Positions 44,417-53,819 are shown, counted from the stretch's first letter. The stretch: DNA of 64,000 nucleotides from Exiguobacterium sp. SL-9 (GCF_004336985.1 NZ_SJUO01000002.1:124001-188000), one strand, 5' to 3'. Notes: a model not told the origin generated them from the sequence alone. Translations and numbers: made by a program.

Positions 44417-44580
44417 GGGCGTAGCCTCCCCTTATGTTCCGTTCTGCAACCTCTATTTTAACGTAACCTTCTAGAAACCGAAAGCAGAACGGGTAAATCC
44501 ATCAGTCAATCATTGTCTCATGACCTTAAATTCTTTATAATGGATGTTGGTGAAACTTAATAGAGAAAGGGAGAACATCA

Positions 44581-44961
44581 ATGGGAATCGAAACCATCCT
44601 CGTCATCATCCTATGGGCTGCGCTCATCGCATACATCGTTTGGCGTTTCTTGCCGGCACGCGGTTTGAAGAAAATGAAACAAGAAGAGTTTCGTGCGTCG
44701 CTTCGTAAAGGTCAATTGATCGATGTCCGTGAACCGAACGAGTACAAGGGAGGCCACATTGTCGGCGCCCGCAACATCCCGGTCGGACAATTGAAACTCC
44801 GCATGAAAGAACTTCGCAAAGATCAACCGATCCTCATGTATTGCCAAGGCAAGTCACGTTCGAACCAGGCGGCCAAGCTGCTTATGAAAAATGGCTATAC
44901 CGACATCTACATGCTCGACGGTGGCTTCAAGAATTGGAAAGGGAAAGTCAAAAAAGGCTGA
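44581..44961 (+). CDS. Membrane-anchored rhodanese-like protein (YqhL)
   Basis: A 126-residue protein with an N-terminal membrane helix (3-22) and a rhodanese domain (~34-126): LIDVREPNEYKGGHI (~46), MYCQGKSRSNQAA with the active-site Cys (~87) and LDGGFKNWKG. It would transfer sulfane sulfur at the inner membrane face. GAAAGGGAG precedes the ATG. Divergent from mntR. Confidence 0.88.
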   Translation: MGIETILVIILWAALIAYIVWRFLPARGLKKMKQEEFRASLRKGQLIDVREPNEYKGGHIVGARNIPVGQLKLRMKELRKDQPILMYCQGKSRSNQAAKLLMKNGYTDIYMLDGGFKNWKGKVKKG

Positions 44962-44972
44962 CCCGGATGCAT

Positions 44973-45007
44973 ACGTCCACTCCTCACTCCGAGGAGGGAC
45001 GTTTTTT
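44973..45007 (+). terminator. Terminator of yqhL
   Basis: ACGTCCACTCCTC and GAGGAGGGACGT arms with a six-T tail. Confidence 0.8.
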
Positions 45008-45014
45008 AATTTAA

Positions 45015-45049
45015 GAAAAAAAAAAACCGCTCGCACGGTGCGAGCGGTT
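45015..45049 (-). terminator. Terminator of the gcv operon
   Basis: AACCGCTCGCAC and GTGCGAGCGGTT arms with a one-base loop and a run of ten or more T on the minus strand. Confidence 0.9.
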
Positions 45050-45054
45050 TCGAT

Positions 45055-46530
45055 TCAATTGATTGATGAGGGTTGGCGTCGTTCGTATTTGAGCACCGGT
45101 TTCCGAGCGGCAAGCGTCTCGTCCAACCGTTTGATGACCGTCGTATGAGGGGCCGTCTGAACGATTTCCGGATTCTCCTCCGCCTCTTTCACGATTTGGA
45201 GCATCGCGTCGCAAAACGCATCAAGCGTCTCTTTCGACTCCGTCTCCGTCGGCTCAACCATGATGCACTCCTCGACGTTGAGCGGGAAATAGATCGTCGG
45301 TGGGTGGTAGCCGAAATCGAGCAATCGTTTGGCGATGTCGAGCGTACGTACGCCGAGCGCTTTTTGGCGTTTTCCAGACAAGACGAACTCGTGCTTGCAG
45401 AACGTATCATACGGGACATCAAACGCGTCCTTCAAACGAGCGAACATATAGTTGGCGTTTAATACCGCTTCACGCGAGACGCGCGTCAACCCTTCCGCGC
45501 CCATCGTCTTGATGTAGCTATAGGCCCGGACATTGATGCCGAAGTTCCCGTAGAACGGTTTGATGCGTCCGATTGACTGCGGACGGTCATAGTCGAGCGT
45601 GAAACCAGACTCGGTGCGACGTGCGATCGGCGTCGGCAAGTATGGAATCAAGTCGCGTTTCACCCCGACCGGACCAGATCCCGGACCGCCACCGCCGTGC
45701 GGGCCTGTGAACGTCTTATGCAGGTTCAAGTGGACGACGTCGAAACCCATATCCCCAGGACGGGCGATACCTAGAATCGCGTTCGAGTTGGCGCCGTCGT
45801 AATAGAGTTTACCTCCGGCCTCGTGCACGACTTTGGCAATCTCTAAAATGTCAGCCTCGAACAGGCCGAGCGTGTTCGGATTCGTCAGCATGAGCGCTGC
45901 CGTATCGGCGCCGACTTTCGACTTCAAATCATCGAGATAGACAAGGCCACGCGCATCCGACTTCACCGTCACCGTATCGAAACCGGCGACGACGGCCGAG
46001 GCCGGATTCGTCCCGTGTGCCGAATCCGGAACGAGCACTTTCGTCCGGTTCATGTCCCCGTTATGATGATGGAACGCCTTGATGAGCATGAGCCCGGTCC
46101 ATTCCCCATGGGCACCGGCTGCCGGTTGCAGCGTCACTTCATCCATGCCGGTGATCTCAGCAAGTTGTTCTTGCAGGTCGACCATAAGTTCGAGCGCCCC
46201 TTGAATCGATTCAACCGGTTGCAACGGGTGGATATGCGCAAATCCAGGCAGACGGGCCATATCCTCATTCACTTTTGGGTTGTATTTCATCGTGCATGAC
46301 CCGAGCGGATAAAACCCGGAATCGACCCCATGGTTCCGAGTCGATAGCGACGTATAATGACGCACGACATCGAGTTCCGACACTTCCGGCAGTTCCGCCG
46401 CTTCTTGACGGATCATTGATGCCGGCAAGAGCGACTCCAAATCGACTTCCGGCACAGTCGGCGTCGGCAAGTTGTAACCTGTTCGTCCTGCACGTGACAC
46501 TTCGAAAATTAATGTTTGTTCGTGTTGCAT
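45055..46530 (-). CDS. gcvPB: Glycine dehydrogenase (decarboxylating) subunit 2
   Basis: A 491-residue PLP subunit of the glycine cleavage P-protein. The Schiff-base Lys is in [17 protein letters not shown] (~272), with [14 protein letters not shown] (~135) and [11 protein letters not shown]. It decarboxylates glycine with GcvPA and passes the methylamine to GcvH. Its ATG overlaps the gcvPA stop (TGATG). GcvH is not in the window. Confidence 0.95.
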   Translation of the reverse strand: MQHEQTLIFEVSRAGRTGYNLPTPTVPEVDLESLLPASMIRQEAAELPEVSELDVVRHYTSLSTRNHGVDSGFYPLGSCTMKYNPKVNEDMARLPGFAHIHPLQPVESIQGALELMVDLQEQLAEITGMDEVTLQPAAGAHGEWTGLMLIKAFHHHNGDMNRTKVLVPDSAHGTNPASAVVAGFDTVTVKSDARGLVYLDDLKSKVGADTAALMLTNPNTLGLFEADILEIAKVVHEAGGKLYYDGANSNAILGIARPGDMGFDVVHLNLHKTFTGPHGGGGPGSGPVGVKRDLIPYLPTPIARRTESGFTLDYDRPQSIGRIKPFYGNFGINVRAYSYIKTMGAEGLTRVSREAVLNANYMFARLKDAFDVPYDTFCKHEFVLSGKRQKALGVRTLDIAKRLLDFGYHPPTIYFPLNVEECIMVEPTETESKETLDAFCDAMLQIVKEAEENPEIVQTAPHTTVIKRLDETLAARKPVLKYERRQPSSIN

Positions 46531-47876
46531 CACTTCATCCCCCCAACCACTTCAACAAATTGATCGATTTCTTCTTTCGTCCGAAGCTCCGTCGCACAGA
46601 GCAACATTTGCGTTTGGCGCTCTGTTTCATACGAGCCGAGCGGCAAACCGCCGATGATGCCTGCCTCGAGCAGATGACGCGACACGTGCTCCGCATCGAC
46701 CCCGAAGTCGACGACGAACTCGTTGAACATCGGTCCTTCATCGACAACCGAATAGCCGGCAGTCTTGAGCGCTTCTTTCATATAATGGGCCGTTTGAATG
46801 TTGCGTACCGCCATGTCACGAATCCCATATTTCCCGAGGGCGGACATCGTAATCGATGCCGCGAGCGCATTGAGCGCCTGGTTCGAGCAAATGTTCGACG
46901 TCGCTTTGTCACGACGGATATGTTGTTCCCGGGCTTGAAGTGTCAGGACGAAGCCGCGCTTGCCGTCCTCATCGACCGTCTGTCCGACGAGACGTCCCGG
47001 AAGTTTGCGCATGAGCGCTTTTTTAACGGCAAAGTAACCGCATGATGGGCCGCCGAAGCTTTGCGGAATCCCGAACGGTTGGGCGTCACCGACCGTGATG
47101 TCGGCACCGAGTGCGCCTGGCGACTCCAAGACTCCGAGCGCGAGCGGGTTGCTCGACACAACGAACAGGGCACCCGCATCATGGGCCGCTTTCGCAAGGG
47201 CCGTCAAATCTTCAACACGTCCATAGAAGTTCGGATATTGGACGACAAGACACGATGCGTCTGTTAAATCCATGCCCAACATGTCGGTCACCCCGTCGCT
47301 CACGTCTGTGTATTCGACCGTGAGTCCCGGACCACCAGCATATGTTCGGATGACGTCTTTCGCTTCCGGATGGACTGCGCCCGAGACGATGACACGTTTT
47401 TTCTTCGTATGGGCACTTGCCAGATATGTCGCTTCGGCAAGAGCGGTAATGCCGTCGTACATCGACGAGTTCGCAACGTCCATCCCTGTCAGCTCACAAA
47501 TCATCGTTTGGAATTCAAACATCGCTTGAAGCTCGCCTTGCGAGATTTCCGGTTGATACGGCGTATAGGCTGTATAAAACTCGGAACGGAGAAGCATGTG
47601 GTTCATGACGCTCGGTGACAGGTGATCATACATGCCCGCTCCGAGGAAACTCGGGTTCGATTTCGTATGCATGTTCATCTCGGCAAGTTTCGTCATGTGA
47701 CGGACGAGATCGACTTCTGGAAGTGGGGCCCCGATTGCAGCCAAAGAGGCAGTCTCACGGAGCGATGCCGGAATATCCTCGAGTAAGTTCTCGATCGACT
47801 CGACACCGATCGTCTGCAACATGTCACGCTCGTCTTGCTCAGTCATCGGTAAATAGCGAAATTCCATTCTGTTCAT
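46530..47876 (-). CDS. gcvPA: Glycine dehydrogenase (decarboxylating) subunit 1
   Basis: A 448-residue subunit: [19 protein letters not shown] (~78), [19 protein letters not shown] (~100), [15 protein letters not shown] and [14 protein letters not shown] (~260). It pairs with GcvPB to form P-protein in Firmicutes, where it is split. GGGGG precedes the ATG at 47876, 16 bases after gcvT. Confidence 0.94.
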   Translation of the reverse strand: MNRMEFRYLPMTEQDERDMLQTIGVESIENLLEDIPASLRETASLAAIGAPLPEVDLVRHMTKLAEMNMHTKSNPSFLGAGMYDHLSPSVMNHMLLRSEFYTAYTPYQPEISQGELQAMFEFQTMICELTGMDVANSSMYDGITALAEATYLASAHTKKKRVIVSGAVHPEAKDVIRTYAGGPGLTVEYTDVSDGVTDMLGMDLTDASCLVVQYPNFYGRVEDLTALAKAAHDAGALFVVSSNPLALGVLESPGALGADITVGDAQPFGIPQSFGGPSCGYFAVKKALMRKLPGRLVGQTVDEDGKRGFVLTLQAREQHIRRDKATSNICSNQALNALAASITMSALGKYGIRDMAVRNIQTAHYMKEALKTAGYSVVDEGPMFNEFVVDFGVDAEHVSRHLLEAGIIGGLPLGSYETERQTQMLLCATELRTKEEIDQFVEVVGGMK

Positions 47877-47892
47877 TCTGAATCCCCCTGTA

Positions 47893-48966
47893 TCATTTAC
47901 GTTTATAGAACGGTGTTGGCACACGTTCGGCTTCTATTTTTTTACCCCGAACCTCAACGATAAAGTGTGATGCGTCCGCGAAACGTCGATCAACGCGGGC
48001 CCAAGCGATCGATTCATTCACGGTCGGTGGCATCGTACCGGTCGTGACGACGCCAATCGTCTCTCCGTCGACTTCAACCGTCGCGCCTTGACGAGCGATT
48101 CCACGGCCTAGCAGACGCAGGCCGATCAAGCGGCGTGGGATGTCTTCTTTCTGATTCACGAGTGCATCTTTGCCAATGAAATCGGTGTCGAGTTTGACGG
48201 CAAAGTTCAAGTTCGCCTCGAACGGGGTGACCGTCTCATCGAGCTCGTGACCGTAAAGCGGGAGACACGCCTCAAAACGAAGCGTGTCGCGGGCGCCGAG
48301 CCCACACGGCGTCACACCTTCTCGCTCTAACGCCGACCAGATCGCAGCCACGTCTTCGGCTCGGGCGTAGAGTTCAAATCCGTCCTCACCCGTATAGCCA
48401 CTGCGTGAGACGATCGTCGACACGCCGGCGACGTCACCAGTCATGAAACGGAAAAATTTGATGTCAGATAGCGGCAAGTCCGTCAATCGGCCGAGCACTT
48501 GCTCCGCCATAGGTCCTTGAACCGCGATTTGACCATAAGCGTCAGACTCATCACTCACTGTGACGTCACCAACCACATATTGGCGGACGTGCGCAACGTC
48601 TTTTTCAATGTTTGAGGCGTTGACGACGAGCCAAAACGCATCTTCATCGAGTCGATAGACGAGCAGGTCATCGACGACACCACCGTCCGGCAAGCAGAAC
48701 AAGTTGTACTGCGCCTGGCCAATCTGTAATTTCGATACATCATTGGTGACGAGACGTTGCACGTTCTCGAGCGCATCTGGTCCTTCGATGCGAATCTCCC
48801 CCATATGCGATACATCGAACATACCGACCTCGTTCCGCACCGCTTGATGCTCTTCTTTAATCGACGAGAACATGATTGGCATCTCGAACCCCGCAAAATC
48901 CACCATCTTCGCCTTTACGGAAATCAAATCATACAAAGGCGTACGTTTTAACGATACTTTCTCCAT
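47893..48966 (-). CDS. gcvT: Glycine cleavage system T protein (aminomethyltransferase)
   Basis: A 357-residue folate enzyme: RTPLYDLISVKAKMVDFAGF start, VSHMGEIRIEGPDA (~53), the catalytic Asp region CLPDGGVVDDLLVYRL (~90), RSGYTGEDGFELYA (~185) and LGARDTLRFEACLPLYGHEL (~228). It releases ammonia and forms methylene-THF. First gene of gcvT-PA-PB. Start ATG at 48966 after GGGGGATAAT. Confidence 0.95.
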   Translation of the reverse strand: MEKVSLKRTPLYDLISVKAKMVDFAGFEMPIMFSSIKEEHQAVRNEVGMFDVSHMGEIRIEGPDALENVQRLVTNDVSKLQIGQAQYNLFCLPDGGVVDDLLVYRLDEDAFWLVVNASNIEKDVAHVRQYVVGDVTVSDESDAYGQIAVQGPMAEQVLGRLTDLPLSDIKFFRFMTGDVAGVSTIVSRSGYTGEDGFELYARAEDVAAIWSALEREGVTPCGLGARDTLRFEACLPLYGHELDETVTPFEANLNFAVKLDTDFIGKDALVNQKEDIPRRLIGLRLLGRGIARQGATVEVDGETIGVVTTGTMPPTVNESIAWARVDRRFADASHFIVEVRGKKIEAERVPTPFYKRK

Positions 48967-49076
48967 ATTATCCCCCAATCCCGAACGTAAATAATGTATT
49001 ACGCGAAATATTTCGTTTTCTATTCCACTTTATCAATTTTCCATGGCTATGCCTAGCTAAATTGGGCAAAAATAAA
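48967..49076 (-). promoter_or_regulatory. gcvT upstream region with a perfect palindrome, no glycine riboswitch
   Basis: The ~110-base leader is AT-rich and too short and unstructured for a tandem glycine riboswitch. A perfect 12-base palindrome CGAAATATTTCG (49004-49015) lies about 38 bases upstream of the gene and could be a protein-binding site. Confidence 0.4.
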
Positions 49077-49107
49077 GAGGATTGAAAACGAAAACGTTTT
49101 CATCCTC
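49077..49107 (-). terminator. Terminator of the comG-aroK-DUF948 unit
   Basis: GAGGATTGAAAACG and CGTTTTCATCCTC arms, followed on the minus strand by TTTATTTTT. It insulates gcvT from the competence operon. Confidence 0.8.
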
Positions 49108-49113
49108 ATTATT

Positions 49114-49452
49114 TCATATTTTGCTCTCAGTGGAAACGTCTGGGCTTTCGATTCCCGCCGTCCGTTTGATTTCTTTCGTCAGTCCGACGGTCGCCTGTTT
49201 CAGTTCCATCGTCTCGTCTTTTACTTTAACGGAATACGCCTTCATCTGCTTCACCGATGCGTTGACCGTATCAACGTGTTGCTTGATCTCATTGACGAGA
49301 CCTTGGATGACGTTCGCACGAATCTGGAAGCGCTCCGTCAAACGAGTGAGACGCCGCAAATCTGTTTTCATTTTGTTACGGTACAATAAAAAACCATACA
49401 AGCCGAGCCCGACTAGCGCGAGCACGATGATGCCGAGATTGATCCAAATCAT
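49114..49452 (-). CDS. DUF948-like membrane-anchored coiled-coil protein
   Basis: A 112-residue protein: N-terminal membrane helix (1-24), then a long amphipathic helix (~28-98) with heptad-like spacing (LTRLTERFQ, LVNEIKQHVDTV, VKDETMELKQAT). This layout resembles DUF948 proteins of Bacillales; similarity is by eye and weak. It overlaps the aroK stop (ATGA), so it is coupled to aroK. Confidence 0.6.
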   Translation of the reverse strand: MIWINLGIIVLALVGLGLYGFLLYRNKMKTDLRRLTRLTERFQIRANVIQGLVNEIKQHVDTVNASVKQMKAYSVKVKDETMELKQATVGLTKEIKRTAGIESPDVSTESKI

Positions 49453-49934
49453 GTATTTCCCTCCTTCAATCGATATAACGTATGCGCAATCGCTTCAGTA
49501 CTAAGCGAGGCGTCGAGCACGTAATCGGCACGCGCATAAAGCGGCCGACGTCGTTCATATAACGCTTCAACGGCCACTTTTCCGTGCCGGACGAGAGGCC
49601 GGTCCGAGTCCTTGATTCGGTCCCAACACATCTCGTACGGTAAATCGAGCGCGATGACGACGCCGTGTTCTCGCATCCAATCGAGATTTTCGTCCCGTTC
49701 GACGATGCCGCCGCCGGTTACGACATACGCGGCGTCCGCTTGTTGCAAAAGCTTACGTTCTTGCAGGCGAAACGCCTCTTCCCCGTGACGCTCAAAATAC
49801 GTCGGGATGTCCATCTGTGCCTGCGTTTCGAACAGTTCGTCCAAATCGACGACGTGATTCGATTTTTCAAGATATCGTTTCAAGCTTGATTTACCTGTAC
49901 CCATAAACCCGATGATATAAAACGGTTTAGTCAT
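49449..49934 (-). CDS. aroK: Shikimate kinase
   Basis: A 161-residue P-loop kinase: IIGFMGTGKSSLKRYL (~7-22), substrate-binding DLDELFETQAQMDIPTYFERHGE region (residues ~30-52), Walker B-like VVTGGGIVERDENL and lid RDSDRPLV-type KDSDRPLVRHG (~108). It phosphorylates shikimate. Its start overlaps the comGG stop by eight bases, placing an aromatic synthesis gene inside the competence transcript, an arrangement similar to that in Bacillus. Confidence 0.9.
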   Translation of the reverse strand: MTKPFYIIGFMGTGKSSLKRYLEKSNHVVDLDELFETQAQMDIPTYFERHGEEAFRLQERKLLQQADAAYVVTGGGIVERDENLDWMREHGVVIALDLPYEMCWDRIKDSDRPLVRHGKVAVEALYERRRPLYARADYVLDASLSTEAIAHTLYRLKEGNT

Positions 49935-50268
49935 CGAAATAAATCACCTCTTTGTGTCGTTCTCCGGTCTCAAGGCGAATATCGACCGCGACCACCCCAC
50001 TGCCGAGCGGTCGACAGTTAATCGTCCCGGTCGGTTTCGTCACCGTGACGGCGGTCTGTCCGCAGGACCGTTTAGCGACCATGACGTGCGATTCGAAGCG
50101 GATCGCCAAAATATCGAGTCCGAGCCGTTCGGTACTCCGTTCCATATCAGTATACCAAAACATCGCCCCACCGAGTAACCACGTCAAAACGATTAGCGTC
50201 GACATCACAAAGTATCCGCCCGCATGCACATCACGCTCTTCTCGCGAGGACCTGTCGCGTCGGTCCAT
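49927..50268 (-). CDS. comGG: Competence pseudopilus protein ComGG-like
   Basis: A 113-residue protein with one membrane helix (YFVMSTLIVLTWLLGGAMFW, ~17-38) preceded by a basic, His-containing leader, and a C-terminal domain with two Cys. It lacks a clear prepilin peptidase site, like ComGG of B. subtilis. Assigned mainly by position at the end of comG. The ATG at 50268 is the first after a GAGGGG stretch; other starts are possible. Confidence 0.65.
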   Translation of the reverse strand: MDRRDRSSREERDVHAGGYFVMSTLIVLTWLLGGAMFWYTDMERSTERLGLDILAIRFESHVMVAKRSCGQTAVTVTKPTGTINCRPLGSGVVAVDIRLETGERHKEVIYFDD

Positions 50269-50687
50269 TGGATGCGGAACCCCTCTCCTATCGGTTCGAC
50301 CCGATACGTCTCGATTCCTCTCAAAAATAGTAAATTCCCTCCTTCGTCTCCGACCATGACCAAGTTTTGATTGATCTGCTTGAGCGTCCAGGACCACGTC
50401 GTGTCGTCCGGTCGTACATACGTGCCAGCGAGACGTCCCGACACGACGTCGCAATCCCGGCTATCGAAAAGCCTTCGGACAATCAGTTGAGGTGTCGTCG
50501 CCACCGCTTCACGCGGTTGCTCGTAAAACGCTTGTCCGAGCGCCAAAAAATGAACCGTCAACCCGACGAATAATGGAATCAAAAGCAACGTGAAGCTCAC
50601 CTCAAGTAACGTGAATCCCCGCTCAAAGCGTCGGGAGACACAGGTCTTTGTCACATATTTCTTGGCGCCCGCTCGGTTCGATTGCAT
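50205..50687 (-). CDS. comGF: Competence pseudopilin ComGF-like
   Basis: A 160-residue prepilin-like protein: 24-residue leader ending SRRFERG, then FTLLEVSFTLLLIPLFVGL, the class III prepilin cleavage and membrane pattern. Two Cys in SRDCDVVSG and SVMCMRA may form a disulfide. The ATG at 50687 has GGGGAGGTG eight bases upstream and overlaps comGE by 65 bases. Confidence 0.75.
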   Translation of the reverse strand: MQSNRAGAKKYVTKTCVSRRFERGFTLLEVSFTLLLIPLFVGLTVHFLALGQAFYEQPREAVATTPQLIVRRLFDSRDCDVVSGRLAGTYVRPDDTTWSWTLKQINQNLVMVGDEGGNLLFLRGIETYRVEPIGEGFRIQWTDATGPREKSVMCMRADTL

Positions 50688-50859
50688 CGCGCAACACCTC
50701 CCCTTGTAACCGTTCGTAGCGCCGAACGGTCGTTTCAAGACGGTCGACCCGTTCCGTCGCGGCCTCGACAAATGGTGCAACGACACCGACCCACGCCAAG
50801 AGGAGCGCCAGACTGAGACAGATTTCCCAAAACGTGACACCTTGCTCATTGTCCGTCAA
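50623..50859 (-). CDS. comGE: Competence pseudopilin ComGE-like
   Basis: A 78-residue minor pseudopilin: MTDNEQG leader, cleavage before VTFWEICLSLALLLAWVGV. Only the TTG at 50859 has a strong site (GGAGGTG, seven bases upstream) and it gives a normal short leader; an ATG at 50880 lies inside that site. Overlaps comGD by 14 bases. Two Cys near the C-terminus (ICDKDLC). Confidence 0.7.
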   Translation of the reverse strand: MTDNEQGVTFWEICLSLALLLAWVGVVAPFVEAATERVDRLETTVRRYERLQGEVLRDAIEPSGRQEICDKDLCLPTL

Positions 50860-51283
50860 CGCGAAGCACCTCCGGTTCATACGTCCCCATTCTAAACTTC
50901 AACGTCACCATCGTCGCTCCCGTATAAAACTTCCACTGCCCTGCATACGTCGCCGCTGTACGTGAGAAGACGATTTCACTCGTAGCCGGGAGACTCATCT
51001 CGACACCATCCGGCACGACGCGCGATGCGATCGGCGTCATCCCACAAGAGATTTGATAGCGCCGCTCTTTTATATACCATCGTAGACGCGGCACACACGA
51101 TTCATCGGCGGCGACGTATGGATATTGACCAACCTCGTTAATATCGTTCACAAGCGCATCGGTAAAATCAAACAAGGCCAATCGATCCATCGAGCGGACA
51201 ATCGGGGTCGTCATCAAAAGCAGGAGCGACAAGATGACGAGGACAGATGCTATCTCGACGCACGTATATCCGTCTCGCCTCAT
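50846..51283 (-). CDS. comGD: Competence pseudopilin ComGD-like
   Basis: A 145-residue pseudopilin: short leader MRRDG and YTCVEIASVLVILSLLLL helix with the conserved Glu at +5. The globular part has two Cys (ESCVPRL, YQISCGM) likely oxidised outside the cell. Overlaps comGC by four bases (ATGA). Confidence 0.75.
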   Translation of the reverse strand: MRRDGYTCVEIASVLVILSLLLLMTTPIVRSMDRLALFDFTDALVNDINEVGQYPYVAADESCVPRLRWYIKERRYQISCGMTPIASRVVPDGVEMSLPATSEIVFSRTAATYAGQWKFYTGATMVTLKFRMGTYEPEVLRVDGQ

Positions 51284-51591
51284 TGTTTCGTCAACGTACC
51301 TGTCGTCGGGGCGTACGTGTAGACGATTGATTGGCAGCTATACTCGAGCGGACTCTCCGTCGAGGCACGTTCAAGCACCGCTAACGTCTCCGGATAAGCC
51401 TTGTGTTCTGCGTAGTACAAGTTAATCTCTGACTCGACGATGCGGACGCTCCCTTCACAACTGACACTGTCCGCCCGGGATTTCCCGTCTGACATCGAGG
51501 GGACGAGCAGCAACAGTAACACCGAGATGATGAGTAAGACGGCAGCCATTTCGACGAGCGTGAACCCTTGTTCTGATTTGAATCGTGTCAT
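51280..51591 (-). CDS. comGC: Major competence pseudopilin ComGC
   Basis: A 103-residue prepilin: leader MTRFKSEQG, cleavage before FTLVEMAAVLLIISVLLLLLVP, the canonical type IV prepilin N-terminus. Two Cys (SVSCEGS, YSCQS) match the intramolecular disulfide of ComGC. AAGGAGGAA precedes the ATG at 51591. It polymerises into the DNA-uptake pseudopilus. Confidence 0.88.
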   Translation of the reverse strand: MTRFKSEQGFTLVEMAAVLLIISVLLLLLVPSMSDGKSRADSVSCEGSVRIVESEINLYYAEHKAYPETLAVLERASTESPLEYSCQSIVYTYAPTTGTLTKQ

Positions 51592-51608
51592 GTTGTTGTT
51601 CCTCCTTG

Positions 51609-52586
51609 TTATAGTTGGGCCATGATCAGTTTGACCGGCAAATAAATCGTGTAGAACATCATCGTCACCATCACCGTCAAAAATCCGTATAATACCGGCT
51701 CGGCCTTGGTAATCAATTGTTTCCAATACAACTCCATCTCTTCAAATACAAGGTCACGATGCATCGTCATAATCGATCCGAGCTCACCGCTCACCGTACC
51801 GACGCCGAACAAACTGACGACCTCATGCTCGAGCAAGCGTTCCTGCCGGGCCGCCTCTTCGAGTTCAAGACCGTCCGACATGCGCTCATGGATTCGTCTC
51901 GCAATGGCAGCGACTTCCCCTTCACCCCGAGACAAACGTTCGATGACATGGCGGACCGAACCTTGTCCTTCGCTTAAGAGCGATAGCTCACTGACGAACA
52001 AATACGTGATGTACAACCGTCTACCGCGTTCGACGATACGTAACGGTACGAGCCGACCTCGTCTCCCGTTCCAGTAGAGGCCCACCCCGGTCATGAGCAA
52101 GCAAACGAATAGTCCCGGGAAAAACCAACGGGACAACAGAATCGCGTTGACCCCATCGAGCGTCTCGACGTCCACCATCGACAACAGTTTCGGGAAAATA
52201 TAAAGTGCATAGATTGCCCCAAGCCCAAGCAACATCGTTAAAATCACGAGCGGATACCGAGCCAACTGCTTGAGCTCTTGCTGCAAATTTCGGCGCATCG
52301 TCGATAAGACGAGCACTTGCTCGAGTCCTTCTAAAAAGTGATGCCCCCGCTCCGCTGTGACTAGCATTTCGCGCATTCTCGGGTCAATGACGAGTTGTGA
52401 GAACACTTCGGCAAGCGGACGACCTTGCTCGAGTCGAAGCCGCATGTCGCGAATCACTTGTTTCGCTCTCCCCCGTTCATGGAGTTCGAGTGTTTCGAAC
52501 GTCTTTTTCAAACCGACGCCGCGTTCCTGTAGCCTCAGAAAGCGGCGAATCGTAAACAAGTCTTTACTCACCTGGTCTCGGACCAT
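51609..52586 (-). CDS. comGB: Competence type II secretion/pilus membrane protein ComGB
   Basis: A 325-residue GspF/PilC-type platform protein: two repeated helical domains (~20-105 and ~215-300), each followed by membrane helices (~115-140, ~170-190, ~300-322), ending FLTVMVTMMFYTIYLPVKL. It anchors the ComGA motor under the pseudopilus. The ATG at 52586 has GAGGTGAG upstream and overlaps comGA by 19 bases. Confidence 0.85.
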   Translation of the reverse strand: MVRDQVSKDLFTIRRFLRLQERGVGLKKTFETLELHERGRAKQVIRDMRLRLEQGRPLAEVFSQLVIDPRMREMLVTAERGHHFLEGLEQVLVLSTMRRNLQQELKQLARYPLVILTMLLGLGAIYALYIFPKLLSMVDVETLDGVNAILLSRWFFPGLFVCLLMTGVGLYWNGRRGRLVPLRIVERGRRLYITYLFVSELSLLSEGQGSVRHVIERLSRGEGEVAAIARRIHERMSDGLELEEAARQERLLEHEVVSLFGVGTVSGELGSIMTMHRDLVFEEMELYWKQLITKAEPVLYGFLTVMVTMMFYTIYLPVKLIMAQL

Positions 52587-53374
52587 GAGCAACTCACCTC
52601 CTCTTCCCGGTGCAGAATGCACCAATGACGGGCGACCTCCATCTTTCCAACGAGCTGTTCGAGCCGATGTTCGCCGTCCTCGACACTCGCCGTATGAAAC
52701 GTCGCAATCGTCAAATGCCCACTGAGCGCCGCGTCGTGAGCCACCCGCAACTCCTCACTCGTCCGGATTTCACCGATGACGATGACATCGGGGTCGGCAC
52801 GAAGCGTTTCTTTCAATAGGTTGCCGTGGTCAAGTCCCGCTTTCGGGTTGACCTCAAGCTGAATCACTCCCGGCACTTGCTTTTCCGGCGGATTCTCGAT
52901 TGTCACAATCCGACGTCCGGTCAAACATTGCAAAAAAGCATAGAGCACCGTCGTCTTCCCCGCACCCGTCGCACCGCCAATCAACAACAGCCCTTGCCGG
53001 AGCGAAGCCAGTCCCAACAAGCGGTTCACATCCTTGTCGTCTAACAATTCCGATAACTGAAACGAGGCGTTCGGGAGTCGCCACGACATGAGCGTATGGT
53101 CGAACGAAGGTAAAAACGTGACCCGAATCGCGTCCTCTGTCCCGACGTACATGCCAGACTGGGGCACGCGATGATCCGTCTCCGTTAACGAGCACCAATA
53201 TTTCATATGTAATGTCAAGCGTTCATAGTCAACCCGTGTCATCGACTCTAGCCGATGCAAGAACGTCCCGTGACGAACTTGAACCATCACTTCGTCTCCG
53301 TACGGCATAAAATGTACATCGCTCGCATTGAAATTCCGCGCCGCTCCCACGACACGCTCGATCACTCGTTTCAT
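52568..53374 (-). CDS. comGA: Competence traffic ATPase ComGA, short form
   Basis: A 268-residue GspE-type ATPase: NASDVHFMP N-domain start, Walker A LIGGATGAGKTTVLYAFL (~128), Asp box VTIENPPEK, Walker B RADPDVIVIGEIRTSEE (~188) and His box SGHLTIATFHTAS (~215). It stops ~30 residues after the His box, so the C-terminal ~85 residues found in B. subtilis ComGA (356 residues) are missing. No frameshifted continuation is obvious since comGB begins in the overlap. Confidence 0.85.
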   Translation of the reverse strand: MKRVIERVVGAARNFNASDVHFMPYGDEVMVQVRHGTFLHRLESMTRVDYERLTLHMKYWCSLTETDHRVPQSGMYVGTEDAIRVTFLPSFDHTLMSWRLPNASFQLSELLDDKDVNRLLGLASLRQGLLLIGGATGAGKTTVLYAFLQCLTGRRIVTIENPPEKQVPGVIQLEVNPKAGLDHGNLLKETLRADPDVIVIGEIRTSEELRVAHDAALSGHLTIATFHTASVEDGEHRLEQLVGKMEVARHWCILHREEEVSCSWSETR

Positions 53375-53397
53375 CTCCACCACCTCAATAAGAGCAT

Positions 53398-53429
53398 AAA
53401 AAAAAGCCCACTCATTGGAAAGTGGACTT
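53398..53429 (-). terminator. Terminator between mgsR and comGA
   Basis: AAGCCCACT (53404-53412) and AGTGGACTT (53421-53429) with eight T on the minus strand. No separate ComK-type box was found in the short gap before comGA. Confidence 0.7.
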
Positions 53430-53432
53430 GTG

Positions 53433-53819
53433 TCAGGATACGTTTGCAGTTGTTGATTCGAAACGGCGGGCATACGCTTCGATTGTGGCTTTATCATAGC
53501 CGACAATGACTTCGTTGCCATCAGTTAAGATTGGGCGTTTCAATAGTTTCGGATTATCGCTCATCAGTTTGAGCAATTCACTTAATTTCAAGTCTTCGAC
53601 GTCGATGTCCAACTGTTTGAACGCCTGACTTCTCGTCGCGAGCAGCGAGTCGACACCGTTCTCACTGAGTGCCAAGAGCGTCATCAATTCGTCTACCGTC
53701 GGGGCATTCCGGAAAATATGGCGCTCGTTCACCTCGAGGTGTTGCTCTTGTAAAAACGCTTTCGTCTTACGGCATGAGGTACAGCTCGGGTACGTATAGA
53801 ACATCAATTCATTTGCCAT
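53433..53819 (-). CDS. mgsR: Spx/MgsR-family stress regulator
   Basis: A 128-residue ArsC-fold protein with the redox CXXC in YPSCTSCRKTKAFL (Cys 14 and 17), the length and position of B. subtilis MgsR (YqgZ). Spx-type proteins bind the RNA polymerase alpha subunit and redirect transcription under stress. AAAGGAGG precedes the ATG at 53819. A repeat array and a possible sigma-B promoter lie upstream. Confidence 0.82.
   Translation of the reverse strand: MANELMFYTYPSCTSCRKTKAFLQEQHLEVNERHIFRNAPTVDELMTLLALSENGVDSLLATRSQAFKQLDIDVEDLKLSELLKLMSDNPKLLKRPILTDGNEVIVGYDKATIEAYARRFESTTANVS

Noticed and set aside
48967-49113. Glycine riboswitch upstream of gcvT
   Set aside because: Sequence is short and AT-rich; none of the conserved riboswitch core pieces were seen.
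53375-53432. ComK-type box before comGA
   Set aside because: The gap is under 60 bases and no paired AAAA-N5-TTTT motifs were found.
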